Shown here piece after piece: positions 54,785 through 64,000 of a stretch of 64,000 bases of DNA; position 1 is the stretch's first letter; each line of letters begins with the position of its first letter. This DNA comes from Humulus lupulus (taxonomy: Eukaryota; Streptophyta; Magnoliopsida; Rosales; Cannabaceae). Both the position numbers and the translations under genes were made by a program. Under the pieces are notes generated by a model. It worked only from the letters and a program-made list of their open reading frames with translations, was not told the origin of the DNA and searched no databases. The DNA lies in contig NC_084798.1 in assembly GCF_963169125.1 (NCBI RefSeq), forward strand, positions 172,761,980 to 172,825,979. The letters run 5' to 3'.

Positions 54785-56971
54785 TGTAACGTCCTACTTC
54801 CTTAGAGCCGTTACTAGGTGGGTTTTAAATCAAAACTCTGTGCAATTAACTCGCTAACCGAGGTTTTTAAAACAAAAGTGTGACTAAGCAAAAGTTAAGG
54901 CTGTAATCTTTTGAAAATGCTTTACTTTATTGAAAACTTCAAGTTCCTATTATTTGGGATCCCACAAATCAGGTTTACAAAATGTTTTACAACTTAAAAT
55001 AAGTTTACAGTTGATTGACTATCAAATTACAGGTTAATACAGCCCTTTAGGAAAAAGCCCCCAACCAAAGCAGTCGGGCAGGCCAAACATGTACGCGTTG
55101 CTTCATGCTCTCCGTACTCATGGCTGGTTGACTCATTCTTTTCCCTTACCTGCAACACAGAGCACCCGTGAGCCGAAGCCCATCAAGAAAACTCATACAG
55201 TTCATAACATGTGCAAATTATATAGTTAACATATTCGGTAATCCACAGATAAATAGGTCAGCCATCAAACTAAGCAAACACGGCCATGCCGCCCCAGAAG
55301 CCTTACCAAAGCCTGGGGTTTCGGTCCTCACCGTAAGGATATCCCATTTATCCACTGGGTCCTACCCTGACTATAAGCATCCCATGTGCTAAGTGTTACT
55401 TCCGGCCCCGCTGCCGTTCTCGGCTCATTAACCGTTCTCGGCACCTCTGCCATTCTCGCTAATATAATCACATATAGTATAATTCAAATAACATTCAAAC
55501 ATATATCAATTCAATCAAAACTATACCATAACATATAATACAGTTTAGGGTCGTGCCCTGCATTAATACTATGGGTCCATGCCCTGTCCTACGGGTGCTA
55601 CAGTTTTCTTACCTTTATCCCGAGCTTTCCGATGCACCAAGGCCACAAGCACGGTCCTCTAGCACGAGCCTCTCCGAAATCCTAGTCACAACACACATAA
55701 AACACTTTTTAATACTAACCAACCCAAAACCACTTCCCGGGACCAATCCCGCACTCTCGGGACCTCTAATTCCTTAAAACAATACATTGGAACCGTCCCC
55801 CGAGTCCCCGGGCAAAAGCCCTAAAAACCCAAATTTTTCCTGTCAAAATGGCCTAGGGCCACGGCACTCCCCTCAAGGGCCACGGCGCCCAGCGGCTAGC
55901 CCCAAATCCTGATGCAACCTCGCGCCGCGGCGCTCCTTCGCGAACCCAGATTTCTGGGTTTTCTCTTGCATTTTTCTCGAGCTAAAACCCCTCCAAATCA
56001 TCCCAAACAATTACCTAAACCCCAAGATCAATTTAAAACTTCAAATGAACCATCTAACAACCCATAAACACTAGTATCAAGATCAAAACACAATCACACC
56101 CAAAAATCCACACCTTTGATTTCAACTTCAGAAAATTTAAACCCGTAGCTCAAAACTTAAACCATGCTTCAATTTCTTAAACCAAAACAGAAACAAGTCT
56201 TAAATTTACATAGAATCCTTACCTTGAATGAAGAATCCAACCCTAAGCTTCCTTGATTCATCTCCTAAGTCTCCAAATTTCAGCTCCTTCAACTCCTCTT
56301 CTTCTTCTTCTTGCCCTAGCTTTTCCCTCTAGCTTTTCTTCTCTCTATTTTTTTAACAAAAACCAAAATATGACCAAGCCTAAACCGTGTACCCCTTTAA
56401 CCCAGCTGAACATTGTCTAAACCCCCTGCCAAATGACCATATTACCCCTCCTAATACTCATTTCCTAACTAAACCCTCAAGGGCACTCTAGTCCATTCAC
56501 TTCTATTTCAATTCTACCATTTTCCATCTAAACTTGTTACTCACAGCAGTTAAAAATGGTTACCCAGGTTACTCAATCACCAATAACTATAACCACTAGT
56601 TCTCAACTCAACTCACAAAATTCCCCAAGATACCCCAAGGCTCCTCCCGAGCCGGGTATAAAATCCCGTTGTGACTTTTGAGTTAACTAGCTCTCTAGGA
56701 CCGTCTCGGCACGTGCATCACAATAATAACACCACCCTCACGTGGTACAAATCACATAATACAATTATCACATATATGCCCACAGCGGGCTAAAATTACC
56801 AATTTACCCCTATCATACAAACGGGGTCCACATGCATATTTATTTCACCTAAACATGCATACTAATCACATATTCATTACATTCACATAAATTAATGTAA
56901 TATAACAATTCTTGCCCTCCAGGCACACTAATCAAGGCTCCAAGCCTTATTAGCAAATTTAGGTCGTTACA
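54785..56971. mobile_element. Solo LTR S2 (same family as S1) in Athila leader
   Basis: A 2187-bp unit starts TGTAACGTCC and ends GGTCGTTACA with perfect TSD CCAAT (54780-54784 and 56972-56976). Its length and ends match S1 at 25344-27543; shared blocks include CTACTTCCTTAGAG near the left end and CACTAATCAAGGC near the right. No internal region is present. It separates the Athila 5' leader and PBS from the gag ATG by 2.2 kb. Confidence 0.9.
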
Positions 56972-57083
56972 CCAATGGTACCTGAGATGAGATAAGAAGA
57001 ATTTGACACAAATAAGTTAGCAAAAAGTGAAAAAAAAACCAAATTAGAATTTAATCCAATTAACGTAATATCAACTAAACAAT

Positions 57084-57101
57084 TCCCCGGCAACGGCGCC
57101 A
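57084..57101 (-). other. Primer binding site of element F (tRNA-Asp type)
   Basis: On the reverse strand TGGCGCCGTTGCCGGGGA lies 6 nt inside the 5' LTR. This is the Athila-type PBS. Confidence 0.85.
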
Positions 57102-57107
57102 AAAACT

Positions 57108-58287
57108 TGCTGCGATATTTTATTACACGCAAGTGCACGTATCATACAAGTAGTAACTCACACAGGTGAGGTCGAACCCAAGGGAATTGCAGCTAAGTAC
57201 TAATCAAATTGGATTTATATTTCTATTTGGCAACAATAAAAATTTATTTTTAAAATTATAATGCAGAAAACACAATAAGCAAAACAATAAATAAAAAGGG
57301 TTTAACAATGGATGTGAAATTAGGAATATGATTTCAATTGCTTTGATTACCCAATTGTTAATACTAGTCAACTATTCTTCTTCCTCCTATGTGATGACAG
57401 ATTATAAAATCACATAAACTCTTTTCAGATCATAAAGGTACTAAATTGCATGTCAACTACTGCATCTCTGAGATAGTACAAAAAACAATTCGCATTAAGC
57501 AGTAATCTAAAAGTCACACAAGCTATGCAAATACTTTCGTTTCACATCAAAACCTATGTTTATTCATTTAGAGCATTCCTAATATTCACTTTTCAGATTT
57601 CATATTAGGATCATGAATCATGCTTAAGGTGATCAATCTCAAACATGTATTAAGCACAAAAATGAACAAATCACATAAACAAGGAAGAAGGAATAATCAA
57701 ATAGCATTAATCCATGGAATAATCTCAGTCAATATCCATCAAATCCCTAAGTAGGAGTTTAGCTCATAATCTCAATATTCAAATCCATAATCAAATTAAA
57801 CATAAACAATAACATAGAAAATTTAAAGAAAAAGAGATTGAAACTAGATGGGGAATTGTCACAGATCGCCCACGCTTGCTCCAAGCTTCTCCTTCTTTTC
57901 TTTTCACCTCCACTTTGTCCCTAGCCTCTAATTCACGTTTTTACACTGCCTAAATCGCATCAGAACTCGTTACCCTAAATTAGCCCTTGTGAATGGACCA
58001 AAATGCCCTTCATTTAAAAATCTGTCGAATTTCAATTTCCAGCAACCTAGCGCGGTCGCTCTCTACAGTAGCGAGGTCGCGCTACTCTCTCAGAAAAGGC
58101 ATTTTTGACAGCTTTACGAATTTTTGTGCTTTTTGGCATCTTTTTCATTCTAAATCATCCCAATCCTTCAAAACCTGAAAATAAACAAAAACAACACAAA
58201 ACAAACGTAAAATAGAATAAAACAATCCTAAACCTCTAAAATGCTTCCTAAGTAGACACACTAAACAAGTCTAAAACTCGCTAATCA
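57108..58287 (-). repeat. Element F 5' LTR
   Basis: 1180 bp, ~98.5% identical by eye to 33936-35116, followed by TSD CTACT. Confidence 0.95.
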
Positions 58288-58343
58288 CTACTACTACTAC
58301 TACTACTATCTAGCTAAGTAAAATTCTGGGACGCTACAGAATA

Positions 58344-58690
58344 TAGAGACCAAAAATACTCTACAAAGCCTTAAATTTGCATAGGATATATGGGAGGCCA
58401 TCCATGCTACGTATGAATACATATATGATAAGTGATTTTATGAGAATGAAATCCTATCGACCAAGCGTGAAATAATTGCTGAATTTATGAAGAATAAGAA
58501 AGGTAAATATGATTTATTTGTTCTTATAACTAAGTGGAAATAGATTTGTCATTCTGAGTTCTTAACTCAGGGTCCACTAACGATGTTTATTCTTCTGTGT
58601 AGATGGATGAATCTAACAGTTCAAGAAGGTTGTTGATAAAGATCATGAAGTGGAAAAGAGGAAAAGTGTCTAGTTCAAGAAAGCGTTAAA
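58344..58690 (+). pseudogene. Element D gag, 3' fragment
   Basis: Continues the copia gag after the 26-kb insertion (DIWEAIHATYEYIYDK, then EIIAEFMKN), with several stops. The zinc knuckle and protease expected before integrase are not recognisable between 58690 and 58900 and appear deleted. Confidence 0.7.
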
Positions 58691-58919
58691 GAAAGTCCAT
58701 TTATTTAAAATTCTCTAGTTTTATTAAAAGAAAACTTTATTGTTGTGTGAACAATGTTTAGTTCATTTTTTTAGTTAATTTGGAATTTTATTGCATGTAA
58801 AGACTTTAGAATATTTTATTTATAATTTGATTATTCTTAATTTTTTCTTTAAACATGCAATCGAATATTTGGACTTTATCGCTTTCATTAAAATGAACGA
58901 GCGCTCAATAATTCAGAAT

Positions 58920-61631
58920 TATTTAAAGTAGCAAAACCGCATGATAACAAAAGCCAAAAAGTTTCAAACGAGGATGACACATATCTTTGGCATCTTAGAC
59001 TTGGTCATATAGGTCTAGATAGGATAAACCGATTAAAAAAAGATGGACCTTTGAGAGAACTAAGAGTTGGAACTCTTCCGGTTTGTGAATCTTGTCTAGA
59101 AGGAAACATGACCAAACGTCATTTCTCAGTGAAAGGCAATAGAGCCAAAGAACCTTTGGAGCTTGCACACATTGATGTCTGTGGTCCAATTGATGTACAA
59201 ACAAGAGGTGGGTACGAGTATTTCTTCACTTTTATTGATGATTACTCAAGATATGGTCATACTTACCTAATGCTTAGGAAATTTGAAACCTTTGGTAAGT
59301 TTGAAGAATTCAAAGTTGAGGCTGACAAGCAGTTAGGTAAGACTCTAAAGACACTTCGATCTGATCGAGGTGGAGAATATTTGGATTTAGAATTCAAAGA
59401 TTTCTTGCTAGAGCATGGTATTCTATCCCAACTCACAGCACTAGGAACGCCACAACAAAATGGTGTTTCTGAAAGAAGAAACAGGACCTTGTTGGATATG
59501 GTCAGGTCTATGTTAAGCTATTCTTCACTTCCTCTCTCATTCTGGGGATATGCACTTCAAACGAAGACGTACATTTTGAATGTAGCCCCATCTAAGACCA
59601 TTAACAAAACACCACTGGAACTGTGGAATGGAAACAAACCTAATTTGCACAATTTCCGCATTTGGGGCTGTCCTACTCATGTTCTTAGACCTAAATCAGG
59701 GAAACTTGAATCAAGGTCGAAAGTGTGCATTTTTGTTGGCTACGCTCCAGAAACAAGAGGTGGTTATTTCTTTAGTCACAAGGATCAAAAGGTATTTGTT
59801 TCCACAAATGTGACATTCCTTGAACATGACTATATGAATAACTATAAACCTCGGAGCAAGGTAGTATTGGAGGAACTCACAGCTGATAAGATTCCATCAC
59901 AATCATCTTCATCATTAAATGATAAACGAAAAATCGAGGAAACCATGATTTCTGAAAAAGAAACCCTGGTGCAACGTCGTAGTGGGAGGATTGTGAGACA
60001 ACATGTTCACTATGAACAAGAGGCACATGTCCTTGTTTCTGATACAAACAAGGACGATCCATTAACATTTAAAGAGGCAATGGATGATCCAAAAAAGGAG
60101 AAGTGGCAAGAATCCATGAACCAAGAAATGGAATCTATGTATTCCAATTCTGTCTGGGAACTTGTGGATCCACCTAAAGATGCCAGGCCCATAGGGTGTA
60201 AGTGGATATACAAGAAGAAAAGAGGGGTAGAGGGGAAAGTAGAGGCTTTCAAAGCGAGGCTTGTAGCCAAAGGTTACACTTAGAGAGAAGGTGTTGATTA
60301 TGAAGAAACATTTTCTCCTGTGGCCATGCTCAAATCCATTCGTATCCTCTTATCCATAGCGGCTGCCAATGATTATGAGATATGGAAAATGGATGTCAAG
60401 ACAACATTTCTGAATGGCTATCTTGATGAAAGTATCTATATGGTACAACCAGAAGGGTTCATAAAGAAAGGGGAAGATCAACATGTGTGCAAGTTGCCGA
60501 AATCCATTTATAGATTAAAGCAAGTATTAAGATCTTGGAATATCACTTTTGATGAAACAATTAAAACATATGGCTTCAAACAGAATGTCGACAAAGAATG
60601 TGTGTATAAATACATCAAAGAAAAGAGTTAGTTTTCTTAGTTCTTTACGTTGATGACATTTTGTTCATTGGGAACAATGTAGAGACATTGTCAAATGTAA
60701 AGAAGTGGTTAGCTGAAAAGTTCCAAATGAAAGATTTGGGCGAGGAGAGTTATGTTCTGGGAATCCAAATCCTAAGGGATAGGAAGAACATGCTCTTGAC
60801 ACTTTCTCATGCTAATTATATATATAAGGTGCTTGAAAGATTCTCTATGGAGAATTCCAAGAAAGGTCAATTACCGACTACACATGGAATTGTCTCTCCA
60901 AGGAACAATGTCCCAAGACACCTCAGGAGGAAGAGGATATGAGAAAGTATCCATATGCTTCAGCAGTTGGGAGTCTAATGTATGCTATGTTGTGTACTAG
61001 GCTCGACATATGTTATGCAGTTGGGATTGTAAGTCGTTATCAATCGAATCTTGGTTTGGAACACTAGATTGCAGTAAAGCACATTCTCAAGTATCTTAGG
61101 AGAATGAGAGACTATATGCTGGTATATTCAGGGGGTGAACTAAACCCTACTAGATACACTGATTCTAATTTCCATTTAGACAAAGACAGTCAAAAATCGA
61201 CATCTGGGTCACTGTTCACTCTTGGTGGAGGAGCTTTTGTTTGGGGGAGCATTAGGCAATCCCGCGTAGCTGATTCAACCATGGAAGCCGAATACATAGC
61301 GACTTATGAAGCAGCTAAGGAAGCGATTTGGTCGAGGAAGTTCTACATTGATCTGGAAGTTGTCCCAGATATGGATAAACCACTAATCATGTATTGTGAC
61401 AATAGTGGAGCAGTAGCTAATTCCAAAGAATCGAGAAACCACAAGAGAGGGAAGCATATAGAAAGGAAATACCATATGGTAAGAGAGATTGTACACCGAT
61501 GTGATGTGACTATTATGAAGATAACATCAAAATTAAACCTGGCTGGCCCGTTAACCAAGACACTTCCTGCAAAGTTGTTCATGGGTCACGTGCGCAATAT
61601 GAGATTAAGGGAAATGCCTCACTTGCTTTGA
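58920..61631 (+). pseudogene. Element D copia pol: integrase, RT, RNase H
   Basis: Integrase zinc region HLRLGHIGLDRI and CESCLEGN, DDE core with HIDVCGPID, LRSDRGGEYLD and TPQQNGVSERRNRTLLD, then WGYALQTKTYILN and the GCKWIYKKK start of RT. An in-frame TAG falls at 60281-60283. RT continues with IWKMDVKTTFLNGYLDE, a stop near 60629, then LYVDDILFIGNN (about 60645). A frameshift near 60900 precedes RNase H (DSQKSTSGSLFTLGGG, MEAEYIA, RGKHIERKYHMVRE), ending at 61631. A continuous 1.2-kb ORF remains for integrase, but the polyprotein is not translatable as a whole. Confidence 0.92.
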
Positions 61632-61646
61632 GGGTAAGTGGAAGAT

Positions 61647-63585
61647 TGTTAGGATTAATGCCCTAAAAGCATGTAAAACATTTTATTAGTTTTAAATAAA
61701 AGTACAATTTTATTATATTTGAATGATATAATTATTGTTTGAATTAATTATATAATAATATCAAGAAAAATTTCATATTTATTCATGAGAATATGATCTT
61801 GTATTAGTACGAGAGAATTAATATCATACATAATGAATAAAATAGTCAGTAACATATTAAAGTAATGAATCTTTAATAAATTGTTACTAGTACGATTTGA
61901 TAAGCATACGAGATGTAAGTAATCTAGATTCAGATTACTGATGTGGATAGACATCTTAGTAAATATTTTGTATATAATAGAGATTATATATGACTGGACC
62001 GATGAGAATTAATTATCTTTATAAACTTGCCATTTGACGTAAATATTTAATTCTTGTCATAATAAATGATCATTTATAGATCAATCTAAATCCTGAGTAT
62101 TCATGAACTCCTGTTTATGTTTATTGGATCTTTTGATTCACTCATTAAGGTCTCTTAGAATAATGAGGCTAATGACTTTTGTTTTGGAAATTAAATATCA
62201 TGGATGGCTGGGAACATGAATTACAATATTGGAATTCATGCTTTCCTAACGGATTGAATATTGGTTCCCTTAAGGGTTGATTTTGTAACTGAATATTTAT
62301 TGAGCTCAAATCTATAATTATATTATAGATTAATTATTCGTTAGTGAATTAATGGAACTTAAGGATCAAGAGGTAATTAGAAGAGTAAAATGTTAATTTT
62401 GACCAGCTCTAATTAACGAACCAATAATGGAGGACATAATTACATATATTGATTATATCAATGGACTACTAGAGAACACTCTGTAAATATAATTCTATAA
62501 ATACTTAGAGTGCAATTCCATATTTATAGTGGAGTAATCATAGAATTAATAAATAATATTATTAGATTAAATAATTTAATTAATAATCTGGTTTATTGGA
62601 GCTTCGTATTATAGGTCCATGATCCTTATATCACCTTTGTCCTACGCTATCATGGGTAATGATGTCAAAAGAAAGATTTGTTAAAAGAAAGAACTAAATT
62701 GCAAATGAATTAATTTTCCAGGGCAAGGAAATAATTATGGGTAATTGATTAATTGTGAATTAATTAATTATTTAACTATATAGTTTTTATTTTGAAAAAC
62801 TATAGGTTAAAATTAATATTAATATTATTTGGATTAATATAAAGAGAGATAATAATAAATATCTTATTTATAATTTGATATTTATTTATTTAATTTAAAA
62901 CTGTTATTTTGAGATAAAGTTAACTTTGTATTAAATGATATTTATGTTGGAATAAATATCTTGTCTTAAAAGTTGATTAAATAAACAAATGAGAACATTA
63001 GGGCAACCCTAATAGGGCTGGGCGGCACATACTGTACAGTACAGTGTGTGGCACCTAGCATCAGAGATTTTTATCCCTGGGTTTTGAATTTTGAATTTAA
63101 AATAAATTTATTTAATCAATTATTTAATTATTCTTTTTAAATATGATTTAAATAGATAATTAAATGAAAATATCTAATCAGTTTTAATTTAAATTATATT
63201 TTAATTAAATAAAGATTATTTAATTAGATTAAATATCTAAATAAATACCATATACGTGATATTAAAAAAGGATGAATAATCAGACTCTCTCTCTAAAAAA
63301 AGTGATAGTTTTCTCTAAACCTGAAAACTTTTCTAAACATTCTCTCTGTCAAAAACTCTCTAGATCTCATGTGTTGAGTACATCTAGAGAGTCACATAAA
63401 TCAACCTTTTAAATCCTACATGTCCACACTTGTCCTTGCGTATTTGAGGATTGGTCTGGAAGATTAGGGTGTGAGATCTCAGAACACTAGATAGAAAGAT
63501 CGTTGATTTATATAAAAAGACTCAAGGACACTTGATAGGCTACAAGAGGTAATCCCTGATCTATTTGTATGTGTTATATGGATAT
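61647..63585 (+). repeat. Element D 3' LTR, truncated
   Basis: Starts TGTTAGGATTAATGCCC after a purine-rich stretch (GAGGGTAAGTGGAAGA). It aligns to the left LTR up to about 63573, then breaks into another sequence. About 35-100 bp of the end are missing or displaced. Confidence 0.88.
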
Positions 63586-64000
63586 TGTACGCCCTGGTTT
63601 TCCCACGGGCTGTTTAGCAGGACGAGCCTCGGACTAAATTATGTTTAGTCTGAGGTTCCCACAGGCCAGAGGCTCTATTTCCAGGACGGGCCTTTTCCAG
63701 CTCGCACTTGTTGCACCAGGAGCTGGGAATAACATCCGGCGACCACGGACGGATAAGCTCGGGTTATGGATTGTTCCAGTGACGAGCTTCTCAGGAAGCT
63801 CTGACCCTATGGGAAGTCAACACGCAAGATAAACGTGCATAATCCTGCCATCACGTGTCCGATATCCCCCTGACTTCTCGGACACGCAGCAGGAACGTGC
63901 GTATTCAGACACCCACGGATGAGTTGGGCCGTGCGGCCCAATATCTCCTTCCATACTGATTAGACCACACTTGTGTGTCAGGTTTAGGAATTAATCATGA
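63586..64000. mobile_element. Start of another LTR-like element, running off the window
   Basis: The copia LTR alignment breaks near 63573 and a GC-richer sequence beginning TGTACGCCCTGG follows, resembling the TGTA(A)CGCCC starts of gypsy LTRs. No end, TSD or coding region is in view. Confidence 0.5.

Larger units (their letters stand above)
33936..58287 (-). mobile_element. Element F: Athila-type Ty3/gypsy retrotransposon
   Basis: The LTRs 33936-35116 and 57108-58287 differ at about 18 substitutions and one indel in 1180 bp by eye. TSD CTACT lies at 33931-33935 and 58288-58292. On the reverse strand: PBS TGGCGCCGTTGCCGGGGA (tRNA-Asp type, typical of Athila), gag-pol, a third ORF after integrase, and PPT AAGTTTGGGGGAGTT. 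Removing the three nested insertions leaves about 11.6 kb, normal for Athila. The coding region is nearly complete: two in-frame stops in gag, a 17-bp duplication and a hAT insertion in pol, and two stops in the third ORF. Confidence 0.95.
31902..58338 (-). mobile_element. Solo LTR E (Tekay-like family), split by element F
   Basis: Pieces 31902-33935 and 58288-58338 together form one reverse-oriented LTR of the same family as 480-2585 (start in reverse TGTAGCGTCCCAG, GCTAGATAGTAGTAG repeat, CGATATATCG motifs, final TTACA). Target duplication GAATA sits at 31897-31901 and 58339-58343. No coding region adjoins, so it was a solo LTR when F inserted. The left piece also carries a TCATAGG/TCATAAG 7-bp-type tandem array (about 32330-32480). 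Confidence 0.9.
27565..63585 (+). mobile_element. Element D: Ty1/copia retrotransposon, outer shell of the nested stack
   Basis: The left LTR is 27565-29605 and the right LTR 61647-63585; both start TGTTAGGAT(C/T)AATGCCC. The PBS TGGTATCAGAG follows the left LTR. Gag starts at 31672, and pol runs at 58920-61631 on the same strand. The internal region is interrupted at 31897-31901/58339-58343 by solo LTR E and everything inside it. Without the insertion D is about 9.6 kb. The LTRs differ at many positions and small indels, so D is the oldest layer. The right LTR is cut short by the sequence starting at 63586. Confidence 0.92.

Noticed and set aside
1..64000. CRISPR arrays, bacterial operons, rRNA or tRNA genes
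   Set aside because: None seen. The tRNA-like matches are 11-18 bp retrotransposon primer sites only.

Overview
The window is nuclear DNA from a flowering plant, probably a eudicot. It is AT-rich, has short exons with GT-AG introns, and is dominated by LTR retrotransposons. The species cannot be named from the sequence. Two apparently intact host genes are present. One is a small secreted EPF/EPFL-type peptide gene (5710-6147, +). The other is a complete 14-coding-exon CBL-interacting protein kinase (7411-23022, -) whose sequence fits the SOS2/CIPK24 subgroup. Everything else recognisable is transposable-element DNA, host-gene pieces carried by a transposon, or repeats.

Left edge (1-2585): the 3' end of a Tekay-like Ty3/gypsy element, with the chromodomain end of pol, a polypurine tract and a 2.1-kb LTR. 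It abuts a MULE-like fragment and a cluster of TCGA-rich degenerate repeats. The EPFL gene follows.

The kinase gene is intact at every splice junction, but intron 7 has grown to 11.5 kb. It holds an old, degenerate Reina-like gypsy element A (9507-20657, TSD GTGGC). Inside A are a short-LTR copia element C (13865-18032) and a young, internally deleted gypsy derivative B (9738-12296, TSD CCTAC). Without A the intron would be about 385 bp.

23.8-27.5 kb: kinase promoter and 5'UTR, then a ~1-kb foldback (long inverted repeat, 24188-25185), then a 2.2-kb solo LTR S1 with TSD TCAAT.

27.56-63.58 kb: a nested stack whose boundaries can be read from target-site duplications. Copia element D (27565-63585) contains an antisense solo LTR E of the same family as the left-edge LTR (TSD GAATA). 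E was split by an Athila-type gypsy element F (33936-58287, - strand, TSD CTACT, LTRs ~1.5% different). F received three further insertions: a 9.8-kb CACTA element G (36225-46039, TSD AAG), a 774-bp hAT-type non-autonomous element H in the reverse transcriptase (50737-51510, 8-bp TSD) and a solo LTR S2 just upstream of gag (54785-56971, TSD CCAAT).

The most interesting object is G. I see no transposase in it, but it carries exon-intron fragments of at least four unrelated host genes: a TANGO2/NRDE-like protein, an ALA2-like P4-ATPase flippase, the bifunctional dehydroquinate dehydratase/shikimate dehydrogenase, and a DWF5-like 7-dehydrocholesterol reductase. That makes it a Pack-CACTA. A new LTR-like sequence starts at 63586 and runs off the window.
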